Positions 52,119 to 60,319 are shown, numbered from the stretch's first letter. The stretch is 64,000 nucleotides of DNA from Armatimonas rosea (GCF_014202505.1 NZ_JACHGW010000001.1:1612001-1676000); one strand, 5' to 3'. Numbers and translations: made by a program. The notes: generated from the letters alone by a model not told the origin.

Positions 52119-54595
52119 GGGGTTTCCTTACGAAAGAGTACGGTAGCCGAAAGCGGGGCAAGTGTCAAGCGGTTTTCCACCGTGCCGAGGCTACGTGTTC
52201 CCGCCGTCTGCGCATCCACCGCGACCTGCCAGGGGCCAGGGGGGAGCGTGAACGTGCTTGGGGTTTTGAACCGGTGCAGGGCCACAATGATCTCGGACCA
52301 GGGGTCTTTGACACGCCTGCCCTCCAGGCGAAACGCGATCCCCCGAAACGCGACCCCGTTCTCTAGGGGCAGGAAGGTGAGGGTACTCTTTACCTGCTCC
52401 GCGGTGTGCAGACGAAGCGCTGGGTGGGCGCGGCGCAGGGCGATCAGGCCCGCGAGATAGGCATGGATATCGGCGAAGCGCTCCCCGCGTGCCCAGTCGA
52501 ACTGATTGGCCGTGTCGCCGGCGTCGTAGGAGTTGTGGCTCATTCCCTTGGTGCGCCCCAGCTCGATCCCCCCCTCCAGAAACGGAATCCCCTGGGAGAG
52601 CAGCACGGCGGCATGGGCGAGCTTGACAGCGGCGCGCTGGAGTGCGGGGTCATTGGGGAGGCTCAGGGCGGTCTTGTCCCAGAAGGTCATGTTGTCGTGG
52701 GCGGAGACATAGTTCACGGTCTCCGTGGGGGCGGCGGCAAAGTCTGCCAGCGAGCCACTGACCGCCTGCTCCAGCGCGGGTCTTTCCACCCGTCCCCCGT
52801 GCGAAAAGCCCGCGCCGGGGCCATCGAGCTCGCCGCGCAGGGCGTTGCGGAAGTGGTCGTTGAAGACCGCCACCCCGAGCCCGCGCTGGTCACCCTTGCC
52901 AAAGCGTAGCGGTCCGCCCCCGGTCCAGGGCTCGCCGTAGATCAGCGCGGCGGGGTTGTGGCGGCGAATCTCCTTGGCCAGCTCGGCGACCGTCTCCTTG
53001 GTAAACATCCCCAGCAGGTCGAAGCGGAAGCCGTCGATTCTATACTCCCGTGCCCAGAGAGCCAGGCTCTCGCGGATAAACTTTCGCACCATCGGGCGCT
53101 CGTCGTGGAGGGCGTTGCCCACCCCGGACTCATTGAGGAGCTCGCCCTTGTCGTTGCTGCGGAAGTAGTAGTAGGGGACGCACTCCCAGAACGCGGAGAG
53201 GGCGCCCTCACTGGGGACCGTATGGTTGTAGACCACGTCCAAGACCACCCCCAAGCCACGCCTTTGCAGCGCCGCGATCAGGGTCTTGACCTCCCGAATC
53301 CGAGCGAGTGGGTCGCCGTCGGGCTGGGTGGCGTACTGCTCCTCAGGGACATTGAAGAGTGTGGTCTCGTAGCCCCAGTTGTAGGTCTTGGAGTGGGCGG
53401 CGTTGAAGTTCTGGATCGGTAGCAGGTGGACGTGGGTGACCCCGAGTCGCGCCAGGTACTCGCTCTTTTGGGCGAGCCCCAGGTACTTGCCACGCCACTC
53501 GGGCTTGACACCGCTCGACGGATGGATCGTGAAGTCCCGGACATGGAGCTCGTAGACAAGGGCATCGGTGGCTCTCTTGCCGACGAACGGGCGCGGGGCG
53601 GGCCAGCCCGGCGGGTTGGTGCGGCTCAGATCGGCAACGACGGAGCGTGCTGAGTCGGCCGTAGCGGCGACCCCGTAGATATCCGCGGCGCGGCGGCTCT
53701 GGCCGTAGGAGCGGAGCTCGTAGTGGTAGGGAGTCCCGTGCCAGTCGCCGGGAACCGTCACACGCCAGACTCCCGCCGTGCCCCGCTTCAGCGCATGCCG
53801 CTTCTCTCCCAGTACCAGGGTCACCTGCTCCGCCACCGGGCTCCAGAGCGTGAAGGTCGTCTGGGTGCGGCTCCAGTGTGCCCCCAGATCGCCGCCTGCG
53901 TAGTGAAACAGCGGGTCCGAGAGGGCCTCGCGGACGTAGACCACGCGCTCGGGCTCCCGCTCGAACTGGACACGCAGGGGCTGCGCGACCTCTGCCGCGG
54001 TCAGCTTACGCGCTAGCCGGAGCCGCACGGACTGAAAGCGTGCCGGGGGTGCCGCGGCCCTAGAGCGCTCGGGAAGCGCGGTGGGCAGGGGGACAGTAGC
54101 GGGCTGGTTGATCGAGTCTTGAATTGTCTTCTTGCCGAAGTCCACCACAAAGCGCACGAGCTGGGCCTTGGGCACGGTCAGCGCGATATTGGCCCCGCCC
54201 GGCACGAACCCCGCGCCGTAGTTCTCGTCCCAGGAGCCCCCGCGCGTGAGCTTGTAGGCGTAGCTACCCGCCGGGAGCGAGACAACCAGCTCGTACACGC
54301 CCTCGGCGAGGCGTGTCAGCTGGGTCTCCGTGCCTGCGGGGTTCCACTCGCGCCCGCCCAAAGCTACCTGGATCGTCCCCGCCAGAACCACGTTGTTGGG
54401 ATCGCGGACGGGCGCGGCTGGCTCGCCACCGGAGACCGCCACCACAGGGATACTCTGCGCCCCGACCCGCACGCGAAAGCGTGGCGCGAGCCGCTCAGGG
54501 GTGAGCGACTGGGGGAGCCAGTAGCGGATCTCATCGAGCGCATCGAGGAACGCGGGCTGGGCAGGGACGGGCAGGGCAGGGTTGCGGCGTAGCAT
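52115..54595 (-). CDS. Type I pullulanase / debranching enzyme (GH13), cytoplasmic
   Basis: The 826-residue GH13 enzyme hydrolyses alpha-1,6 branches. It has an N-terminal pullulanase-type domain, a CBM48-like region (HWSRTQTTFTLWSPVAEQVT), and the catalytic barrel with VLDVVYNHT, DGFRFDLLGMF (nucleophile Asp), YGEPWTGGG (acid Glu) and NYVSAHDNMTFWD. No signal peptide is seen, so glycogen or imported dextrin is the likely substrate. The ATG at 54595 has TACAAT 6 nt upstream and no ribosome site. A GTG at 54619 is less likely. It heads the second sulfatase chain. Confidence 0.92.
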   Translation of the reverse strand: MLRRNPALPVPAQPAFLDALDEIRYWLPQSLTPERLAPRFRVRVGAQSIPVVAVSGGEPAAPVRDPNNVVLAGTIQVALGGREWNPAGTETQLTRLAEGVYELVVSLPAGSYAYKLTRGGSWDENYGAGFVPGGANIALTVPKAQLVRFVVDFGKKTIQDSINQPATVPLPTALPERSRAAAPPARFQSVRLRLARKLTAAEVAQPLRVQFEREPERVVYVREALSDPLFHYAGGDLGAHWSRTQTTFTLWSPVAEQVTLVLGEKRHALKRGTAGVWRVTVPGDWHGTPYHYELRSYGQSRRAADIYGVAATADSARSVVADLSRTNPPGWPAPRPFVGKRATDALVYELHVRDFTIHPSSGVKPEWRGKYLGLAQKSEYLARLGVTHVHLLPIQNFNAAHSKTYNWGYETTLFNVPEEQYATQPDGDPLARIREVKTLIAALQRRGLGVVLDVVYNHTVPSEGALSAFWECVPYYYFRSNDKGELLNESGVGNALHDERPMVRKFIRESLALWAREYRIDGFRFDLLGMFTKETVAELAKEIRRHNPAALIYGEPWTGGGPLRFGKGDQRGLGVAVFNDHFRNALRGELDGPGAGFSHGGRVERPALEQAVSGSLADFAAAPTETVNYVSAHDNMTFWDKTALSLPNDPALQRAAVKLAHAAVLLSQGIPFLEGGIELGRTKGMSHNSYDAGDTANQFDWARGERFADIHAYLAGLIALRRAHPALRLHTAEQVKSTLTFLPLENGVAFRGIAFRLEGRRVKDPWSEIIVALHRFKTPSTFTLPPGPWQVAVDAQTAGTRSLGTVENRLTLAPLSATVLFRKETP

Positions 54596-54601
54596 GCGGG
54601 T

Positions 54602-54607
54602 ATTGTA
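54602..54607 (-). promoter_or_regulatory. -10 box TACAAT 6 nt before the pullulanase start
   Basis: On the minus strand GGG-TACAAT-ACCCGC-ATG, immediately downstream of the palindromes at 54617-54679. It suggests leaderless transcription of the pullulanase-sulfatase chain. Confidence 0.5.
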
Positions 54608-54616
54608 CCCAGCGGC

Positions 54617-54679
54617 CACCCCCCCCCCGCCCCCGTCCGACGGGGGAGCTTATTCCCCCGCCGGGCGGGGGTTAGGGGG
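54617..54679. repeat. Pair of G-rich palindromes, family C copy 2
   Basis: CCCCCGTCCGACGGGGG and CCCCCGCCGGGCGGGGG lie side by side, the second followed by TTAGGGGG. The latter matches 49036-49064 in inverse orientation. It supplies the stop codon of the small membrane-protein gene ending at 54672. Confidence 0.8.
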
Positions 54680-54932
54680 TAAGGTGTAAGTGCCCGGTGT
54701 GGCGGGCCAGCTCGACGGCAAACACCAGGCACCAGAAGAGTGTCACCCAGGGCGGCTTGGCCCAGCAGCGCCACTCGCGCACGCCCTTTGCCGCGGCGAT
54801 GATGTAGCAGATCGCGGAGAGTCCGGAGAGCGCGAGCAGGGCGTACTTCCCCGTGAAGATCAGCACGAGAAACGCGGCCTTGCAGAACGTAAAGGCCCAG
54901 CCCTCCCAGTCTTTTCCCGTTCGGTCTTTCAT
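54672..54932 (-). CDS. Small membrane protein
   Basis: The 86-residue protein has two hydrophobic segments (AAFLVLIFTGKYALLALSGL and VTLFWCLVFAVELA) and no recognised family. Its TAA stop is formed by the palindromic repeat, so the original C-terminus may have been replaced. It starts 13 nt after the CocE-type hydrolase stop. No strong ribosome site was seen. Confidence 0.6.
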   Translation of the reverse strand: MKDRTGKDWEGWAFTFCKAAFLVLIFTGKYALLALSGLSAICYIIAAAKGVREWRCWAKPPWVTLFWCLVFAVELARHTGHLHLTP

Positions 54933-54945
54933 GGGGCAGGCTCTT

Positions 54946-56778
54946 TCATGGCTTTACCGTGAAGCGAATCCGCGAGGGGTACTTTTTCGAGTGAAAAACG
55001 GTCTGCGTTGCCTTCACAAAATCGCTGTCGTCGGCCTTTCCGATGCTCATGAACTTCTGCGGGTTGCGGTCCACGAGCGGGAACCAGCTGCTCTGAATCT
55101 GCACTTGAAGGCGGTGGCCCTTCTTGAACGTGTGGCAGATATCCCCAAGGGCGAAGTGCACCGGGGTGGGCTTGCCAGGGACAAAGGGCTCGGGCTTGGT
55201 GAAGCTGTTGCGGAACTTGCCCCGGAACGCATCGCCGCGGACAAGGCGCTGGACACCCGTGTCGGGGGAGACATCGATCACCTTCACGATCCAGTCGGAG
55301 TCGGTGCCGGTGGTGGCGACCGTGAGCTCGACCTCGATCCCGCCGACCGTGGTCATGTCCTTTGTCAGCGGGGCACTGGTGTAGGTGAGCACATCGGGGC
55401 GCTTGCTGGCGAAGCGCTGGTCCTCGGCCATGTAGCGCGAGTCGCGGCGCACGCCGGGGAAGCTGGTATAGGGAACGGGGCTTGCCGGATCAGAGACGTA
55501 GCTATCTGCTGCGGCTTTCTCATTGCTCACGGGAGCTGTCGCGAGGCCTTTTCCGGGCTGGAGGTAGAAGCTACGTGTGGGCAGGCCCTTCGGAGGCCAG
55601 GCGGAGAAGGCAAGCCACTGGTTCGAGCCCGTGGCAAAGACCCGTGCCTTGACCTTGGGATCGGGCGGTGTTCCCTTGCCCTTGAGGTAGTAGTTGAAGA
55701 ACGGCAGCTCCAGCTTGTCGCGGAACGTGGCGGCGGTGTCCTGTCCAAACCTCAGGTCGTGGAAGCGGCTCCCATCACCGCCCCAGCCCCCGTGCGACCA
55801 GGGGCCGATCACGATCGACGCCGGGGTCTTGGGGCTCTGGGCTTGCAGGGCGCGGATCATGTGCTGCGGTCCCCAGAGGTCCTCGGCATCGAAGAACCCC
55901 CCGACCACCAGGAAGGCGGGCGTCATGTTCTTAAAGTGCGGCAGGGGCGTGCGCGCCTGCCAGAAGGCATCGTAGGTATCGTGCTCGATCAGGTCGTTCC
56001 AGAAGGGAATCTTGCCGTGGAAGAAGCGCTCGTTGGCGTTCTTCAAGGCCCCGAGTTTCAAATAAAAGTCGTAGGCGTTGTTGGAGTCGTAGGAGAGCTT
56101 CGGGTCGAACTCCTGCTTGCTGGGGCCTTGTCGCGGCCAGTCGAAGCCGCCGAAGCACCAGGCGAAGTTGTCCAGGAGCATGAAGGCCCCATTGTGGTGG
56201 TCGTCGTCGCCTAAGAACCAATCCGTGACGGGAGCCTGGGGCGAGACCGCCTTGAGCGCGGGGTGTGCTCGCACCGCCCCGACCGCGGCGTAGAAGCCCG
56301 GATACGAAACACCCACCATCCCCACTTTCCCATTATTGCCCTCGACATTCTTCACCAGCCAGTCGATGGTGTCGTAGGTGTCGGAGCTCTCATCGACTCC
56401 CTTGCCATCGGGGCTGAGGGGGCGGACATTCTCGTAGTCGCCCTCGGACAGGTACTTTCCCCGGACATCCTGGAAGACCAGGATGTAGTTCTCTTGCGCG
56501 TAGCTTCCCTCGACCGGGCCGAAGTCGTCCGCGCCGTAGGGCACCGAGTAGGGGGTGCGCTCCATCAGGATCGGGTGTTTCTCGCTCGTGTCTTTGGGGG
56601 TGTAGATCACGGTGTAGAGCTTGGTGCCATCGCGCATGGGAATCTGCACATCGCGCTTGGTGTAGCGCTGCTCGACCCGCCGGAGCGCCGCCGCGTGGGG
56701 CGCGGCAGCGTGCTGGGAGACAGCGGCGAGGCCAAGGGCAAGAACGGCGAGAGGGAGAGTGCGGCGCATGAAACTCAT
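54946..56778 (-). CDS. CocE/NonD-family hydrolase (X-Pro dipeptidyl-peptidase S15 type), secreted
   Basis: The 610-residue alpha/beta hydrolase starts with a signal peptide (MRRTLPLAVLALGLAAVSQH). The S15 domain has IPMRDGTKLYTVIYTP, FQDVRGKYLSEGDY and nucleophile Ser in MVGVSYPGFYA. DWFLGDDDHHNGAF and VIGPWSHGGWGGDGSR carry the acid and His regions. The C-terminal PepX_C beta-sandwich has DFVKATQTVFHSKKYPSRIR. Members hydrolyse esters or amides such as cocaine or glutaryl-cephalosporins. The true substrate is unknown. The ATG at 56769 is an equally good start. Confidence 0.9.
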   Translation of the reverse strand: MSFMRRTLPLAVLALGLAAVSQHAAAPHAAALRRVEQRYTKRDVQIPMRDGTKLYTVIYTPKDTSEKHPILMERTPYSVPYGADDFGPVEGSYAQENYILVFQDVRGKYLSEGDYENVRPLSPDGKGVDESSDTYDTIDWLVKNVEGNNGKVGMVGVSYPGFYAAVGAVRAHPALKAVSPQAPVTDWFLGDDDHHNGAFMLLDNFAWCFGGFDWPRQGPSKQEFDPKLSYDSNNAYDFYLKLGALKNANERFFHGKIPFWNDLIEHDTYDAFWQARTPLPHFKNMTPAFLVVGGFFDAEDLWGPQHMIRALQAQSPKTPASIVIGPWSHGGWGGDGSRFHDLRFGQDTAATFRDKLELPFFNYYLKGKGTPPDPKVKARVFATGSNQWLAFSAWPPKGLPTRSFYLQPGKGLATAPVSNEKAAADSYVSDPASPVPYTSFPGVRRDSRYMAEDQRFASKRPDVLTYTSAPLTKDMTTVGGIEVELTVATTGTDSDWIVKVIDVSPDTGVQRLVRGDAFRGKFRNSFTKPEPFVPGKPTPVHFALGDICHTFKKGHRLQVQIQSSWFPLVDRNPQKFMSIGKADDSDFVKATQTVFHSKKYPSRIRFTVKP

Positions 56779-56825
56779 TTCCGTATCGAGGGGCGGGATT
56801 CCTGCACGGCATCGCCCCCGTTGAC

Positions 56826-56891
56826 CGCCCCCGTTGGAGGGGGGCGTCTTGCAGTCCTAGTGCCTCGGACACAAAGGGCGCAAGCGCCCAT
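56826..56891 (+). repeat. REP element, family A variant
   Basis: The head CGCCCCCGTTGGAGGGGGG is followed by GCGTC, a linker, and the tail AAAGGGCGCAAGCGCCCAT. It fills the gap between the CocE-type gene and a small membrane-protein gene. A partial second head lies at 56813-56825. Confidence 0.75.
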
Positions 56892-56898
56892 CCCGAGT

Positions 56899-57288
56899 TC
56901 ACTGGTCCGGTTCGCTGGCACGGGGCTTTTCCCCGAGTCGAATCGGAAGCCTATCGTCTTTGTAGAGCTTGGCAATGTGGTTGAGCTCGGGGCGTGCCCA
57001 AGCAAAGAGCGCGGGGCGGAAGAGAAAACCTACCCCTGCGATAGCCTGCGAACCAAGGATAAGAATCAGCACGAGCCCTACCAACCAGGTAAGTAGCGAA
57101 GACTTCGGGTTGTTGCGTTTTTGCCAGAAGTGCGAGATGGCTCCGAGGAGAAACGTGGCGACATTCAGGGGAAACTGCAGTATATCAATGCCGGGCTGAG
57201 GGAGGAGCCCTTCGATAAAGGCACAGCCAAGACTCGTCAGCAGTGGTAAGCCAACGAGTAGGGCAACAATTGGGGCTATCGGTTTCAT
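56899..57288 (-). CDS. Small membrane protein
   Basis: The 129-residue protein has an N-terminal hydrophobic segment or signal anchor (PIAPIVALLVGLPLLTSLGC) and at least two further membrane segments (FPLNVATFLLGAISHF, LLTWLVGLVLILILG). No family was recognised. The start at 57288 is well supported by GGAGG 9 nt upstream. The ATG at 57306 is too early. The gene is bracketed by a REP on its 3' side and a REPIN on its 5' side. Confidence 0.65.
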   Translation of the reverse strand: MKPIAPIVALLVGLPLLTSLGCAFIEGLLPQPGIDILQFPLNVATFLLGAISHFWQKRNNPKSSLLTWLVGLVLILILGSQAIAGVGFLFRPALFAWARPELNHIAKLYKDDRLPIRLGEKPRASEPDQ

Positions 57289-57311
57289 GGGCGCTTTCCT
57301 CCCCATTTTAT

Positions 57312-57443
57312 CCCGCCCGTTGGAGGGACGGGACTGAAGAGCCTGCGGCTACAAAGGGCGAGCCGCCCATACCAAATTTATGGCCGTAGGCCTTCGTGTC
57401 GGAGCCTGCGACGACAGCAAGACGCCCCCCTCCAACGGGGGCG
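57312..57443. repeat. REPIN: two inverted REP elements (family A)
   Basis: A forward REP (57312-57371) has head CCCGCCCGTTGGAGGGACGG and a tail ending CCGCCCATA. An inverted REP (57379-57443) has tail TATGGCCGTAGGCC and head CGCCCCCCTCCAACGGGGGCG. Linkers contain AGCCTGCG as in the RAYT-flanking copies. Confidence 0.85.
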
Positions 57444-57462
57444 ATCTAATCGGGGGCGATCC

Positions 57463-58833
57463 TCACCTCGCCATCACGAGCTGTAGGCCGCTCACCTCGG
57501 GCTTTCGGCCTCGGTGGAAGACATTGTACTCGCAGAAGCTGACGGCCTCGCCGTTTTCGTTGAGGAGCTTGGTGCAGCACTGATCCACCCGCTTCTGGTC
57601 CCAAGTGTGGGCGTCCATGAAGGGCTTGACCACGATCCGAAACGTCCGGCGGCCCACGGCTTGGGGATCGTTGCGCAGGGGGAGGAGGTCTTTGACGCCG
57701 CTGTGGGCGTAGAGGGTCATCAGATCGCGGAGGGTGCGGCCCGCGCGCAGGTTCACGGTATCGCTCCAGACCCGCTTGAGCGCGCCCTCGATCAGACCGG
57801 AGAAGCTGATCTTATCGGAGAACAGGTCCAGGTAGCGCGCGACATCCAGGTGCCGCGGGAGGGGCGTGAGAGTCGTGCGTTTTTCGTCGAGAATCCCGTA
57901 GGTCAGGACGCAGCAGTCGGGGTGGGAGCAGGGGAGCCCCACAAAGTCCGCGAGCTGGAGCGCACCGTCGGTCTGGGCCACGAGGCGCTCTAACACCCCG
58001 GTCAGGGTCAGGCGTGCACCGGGATCGTAGCCGTGCTCGTAGCGCCCGTTGTTCATCACGGGCTGGTAGGTGATCCCGCAGATCGTCTCATGGGCCAGCG
58101 CAAACCGATAGAGCTCCCCGATCTCATCGTCGTTGACCCCCGCCTCGACCGTCGGCACGAGGTTGATAAACAGCCCGGCATCGGTGGCGATCCGCAGTGC
58201 CTCCTGCTTGCGTGCGACTAGGTCTTTGCCGTAGAGCCGCTCGTGGACCTCGGGGCGGAAGCTGCCGTAGGAAAAGTACAGCTCGATCCGGTCCTTGCGT
58301 GCTGTCAGCGCCTCGACCAGCTCCTTGCTCTGGGTGAGGCGCAGACCATTGGTGTTGATCACGACCCGGTCGATGGGGTACTCCAGGGCCATGTCCAGCA
58401 GCTCGATAAAGCGCGGATGAATCGTCGGCTCGCCGCCGGAGAGCATGAGCACGTCTAAGCGGCTCTGCGTGCGAAAGAAGCTATCGAGCCGCCGCCGCGC
58501 CTCGGCGTCGGGCATCATCTCGTGGCCGCGGGCATCGGCGTAGCAGGTCGGGCAGCGCAGGTTGCAGGCCTGGGTGATCTCTAGGAGCAAGACGCAGGTG
58601 GGCGGGCCATCGGCGCACTCGGTTCCCGGCCCGCAGCACCCACCCCCCGCGCTCCGGTCTACCGCGTAGGTCCGAAAGCGCTGGTACTCGGTCGCATTGC
58701 TCGCCAGCAGCGCCGTGCTCTCCCCGTGGCGCGGGCAATTCTGCCGCATCCAGATCCGCCCCGCCTCCTCGTAGATCGTCGCAGAGACCGAACGCAGGCA
58801 CGTTGGGCAAAGGCCCGTTGTTTCCTCAATCAT
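57463..58833 (-). CDS. Radical SAM enzyme of the MJ0619/Tes-like type
   Basis: The 456-residue protein has an N-terminal zinc-ribbon-like part (GLCPTCLRSVSATIYEEAGR, QNCPRHG) and then a radical SAM core with C90-N-L-R-C94-P-T-C97 and the GGEPT motif (LMLSGGEPTIHPRF). A C-terminal region holds further cysteines (GLPCSHPDCCVLTYG). This layout is shared by MJ0619-type pterin methylases and tetraether/membrane-spanning lipid synthases, so a lipid or pterin substrate is possible. The ATG overlaps the upstream membrane-protein stop (ATGA). The first residues duplicate those of the upstream frame, a sign of rearrangement. Confidence 0.82.
   Translation of the reverse strand: MIEETTGLCPTCLRSVSATIYEEAGRIWMRQNCPRHGESTALLASNATEYQRFRTYAVDRSAGGGCCGPGTECADGPPTCVLLLEITQACNLRCPTCYADARGHEMMPDAEARRRLDSFFRTQSRLDVLMLSGGEPTIHPRFIELLDMALEYPIDRVVINTNGLRLTQSKELVEALTARKDRIELYFSYGSFRPEVHERLYGKDLVARKQEALRIATDAGLFINLVPTVEAGVNDDEIGELYRFALAHETICGITYQPVMNNGRYEHGYDPGARLTLTGVLERLVAQTDGALQLADFVGLPCSHPDCCVLTYGILDEKRTTLTPLPRHLDVARYLDLFSDKISFSGLIEGALKRVWSDTVNLRAGRTLRDLMTLYAHSGVKDLLPLRNDPQAVGRRTFRIVVKPFMDAHTWDQKRVDQCCTKLLNENGEAVSFCEYNVFHRGRKPEVSGLQLVMAR
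58793..58827. repeat. 35-bp direct repeat, copy 1
   Basis: CGCAGGCACGTTGGGCAAAG and the following 15 bases recur at 59326-59360 with one mismatch, 533 bp away. The repeat encodes the radical SAM N-terminus (EETTGLCPTCLR). Confidence 0.95.
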
Positions 58834-59258
58834 TGTGTCCCTCGCGACTTGAAGGCTATAGGCAGAAGTACTCCAAAGAGGAGAAGTGGGGAGAAACTGC
58901 GCAGGCAGTACCCGACAAAGGAGAGGGATTGGTAGAGCTCCCACTTGATTGGTAGCCCTGAGGGGGCTATTGTTAGGAGTTCGCGTGTGCTTGGTATCAG
59001 GGAGAGCATAAATAGCAGGGCGAGAATCCTCTTCGATGCCGGATTGCATGGCACGAAAACGAGGGCGAAAAAAAGACCAACACTGCCGGTTGTGGCTGGT
59101 GTGAGGAGGATTTTAGGGAAGTGGCAGAGGGCGTCGTTGCAACGGTCAAGGGTTCTTAAGTAGCTGGCTCCCAGAAATAGCCAGAGCGGGTAGGCGACGA
59201 TGTAGGCGAGAGCTGCATAGAGGAGAGCATGAATAACCTCGTCGCGTCGTTTTTGCAT
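58830..59258 (-). CDS. Small polytopic membrane protein inside a duplicated segment
   Basis: The 142-residue protein from the ATG at 59258 has about four hydrophobic segments (ALLYAALAYIVAYPLWLFLG, GSVGLFFALVFVPC, ILALLFMLSLIPS, SPLLLFGVLLPIAF). No family was recognised. GGAAGGGG lies upstream. The open frame continues to 59381, where it encodes MSTTPFTEETTGLCPT, a duplicate of the radical SAM N-terminus. The gene therefore lies in DNA inserted between two copies of a 35-bp repeat. Confidence 0.6.
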   Translation of the reverse strand: MQKRRDEVIHALLYAALAYIVAYPLWLFLGASYLRTLDRCNDALCHFPKILLTPATTGSVGLFFALVFVPCNPASKRILALLFMLSLIPSTRELLTIAPSGLPIKWELYQSLSFVGYCLRSFSPLLLFGVLLPIAFKSRGTQ

Positions 59259-59325
59259 GAGCTTTTTCCCCTTCCCGTAAGTGAGTGTATCGTGGTTTTT
59301 GGTGCCCTGAAAAAATGGGGCTAGG

Positions 59326-59360
59326 CGCAGGTACGTTGGGCAAAGGCCCGTTGTTTCCTC
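59326..59360. repeat. 35-bp direct repeat, copy 2
   Basis: 34 of 35 bases match 58793-58827. It lies near the presumed original start of the radical SAM gene (ATG at 59381). Confidence 0.95.
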
Positions 59361-59385
59361 GGTGAAGGGAGTGGTTGACATCGTG

Positions 59386-59637
59386 TTACGAGTGCTTACC
59401 CTTTCGGTTGTGTCGTCGTTTGCGTTTTCTTGGCAAGTGGTTTGTCTTATGTTTTTTCGATGGAAAAGGTTCAGCGTTGATCTCTAGAAAGTAACCTGGA
59501 TACCAGACTCCAAAGGCGATCAAGCCCGATAGACAAAGATACCGCCAGACTCCGGGAAGGAAAACCCAAGCTCCTACCCCAAGTAAAGCAAGCCCTAGAA
59601 AGAAGCAAAGGGTGAGGCGAAGCGGTGGAGCTTTCAC
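59386..59637 (-). CDS. Small membrane protein with basic C-terminus
   Basis: The 83 residues start at a GTG (59637). There are two hydrophobic segments (LTLCFFLGLALLGVGAWVFL, YLCLSGLIAFGVWYPGYF) and a strongly basic tail (KHKTNHLPRKRKRRHNRKGK). It begins 4 nt after the Uma2 stop and ends 4 nt before the former radical SAM start, which suggests an operon. The much longer upstream frame is antisense-like sequence over Uma2 and was not used. Confidence 0.5.
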   Translation of the reverse strand: MKAPPLRLTLCFFLGLALLGVGAWVFLPGVWRYLCLSGLIAFGVWYPGYFLEINAEPFPSKKHKTNHLPRKRKRRHNRKGKHS

Positions 59638-59641
59638 GTCA

Positions 59642-60292
59642 CTACTCTGGCTCGATGCCGAGCTCGCGGAGCTTGGCGGCGAGGCGCTCAGCGCGCTCGT
59701 GTTCCGCGGTGGCGCGGGCTTCCGCCGAGTTTCGGGCGGCAAGGATGGTCTCGTAGTCCTCAAAAGCACGGCCATCGGGGCCGAAGACGGTAAAGCTGCC
59801 CTCGACGAAGGCGAAGCGCACCCCAAGGCGTGGGCTTGTCCAGCCGTCCATGCTCTCGATCCGCCGCAGGCCTCCCGCTTCTCGGAGCCAGCCCTCGGCT
59901 TCGTTGAGAGTGGGATCATAGAGGTAGTACTCGTCCACCCCGTAGCGCTCGTAGAAACCTTGCTTGCGGCTCATCTCAATCACGGTATTGCCGGGCGAGA
60001 GAATCTCCACAACAACCTGTGGGGCGATATTGTCCTCTTCCCACTGTTTGTAGCTACCCCGGTGGCCCTTAGGGCGCCCAAAAACAACCAGAACATCGGG
60101 AGCAAGCCGTGTTTGTGGCTGTCCTTGCACGGGATACCAGAGCAGGTCACCCGCGACAAAGGCTAGGGGATCGTGGGCAGTGACGAACTCAAAGCCGCCT
60201 TTGAGCCGAGCGATCCACTGGAACTGCTGTGTATTGTCCGCCATCGGCTGGCCGTCGCTTTCAGGATAGAGTGTGGGGATGGTTTGTATCAT
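59642..60292 (-). CDS. Uma2-family putative restriction endonuclease-like protein (DUF820)
   Basis: The 216-residue PD-(D/E)XK-fold protein has LAPDVLVVFGRPKGHRGSYK and VVVEILSPGNTVIEMSRKQG, with the core YERYGVDEYYLYDPTLNEAE. A C-terminal coiled coil (ARATAEHERAERLAAKLREL) is typical of the family. These proteins are abundant in cyanobacteria and other large genomes, and their role is unsettled. TATAAT (minus strand, 60317-60312) and AGGAAG precede the ATG. Confidence 0.88.
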   Translation of the reverse strand: MIQTIPTLYPESDGQPMADNTQQFQWIARLKGGFEFVTAHDPLAFVAGDLLWYPVQGQPQTRLAPDVLVVFGRPKGHRGSYKQWEEDNIAPQVVVEILSPGNTVIEMSRKQGFYERYGVDEYYLYDPTLNEAEGWLREAGGLRRIESMDGWTSPRLGVRFAFVEGSFTVFGPDGRAFEDYETILAARNSAEARATAEHERAERLAAKLRELGIEPE

Positions 60293-60319
60293 CGCAGGCC
60301 TCGCTTCCTAAATTATACG

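Noticed and set aside
54853-56214. 453-codon open frame on the plus strand
   Set aside because: It is antisense to the CocE-type hydrolase, whose motifs are clear. The plus-strand product has no recognisable domain and exists because of high GC.
57463-58833. Radical SAM protein as an anaerobic sulfatase-maturating enzyme for the sulfatase cluster
   Set aside because: The zinc-ribbon start and overall layout fit MJ0619/Tes-like enzymes. No SPASM-type cysteine pattern of sulfatase-maturating enzymes was recognised.
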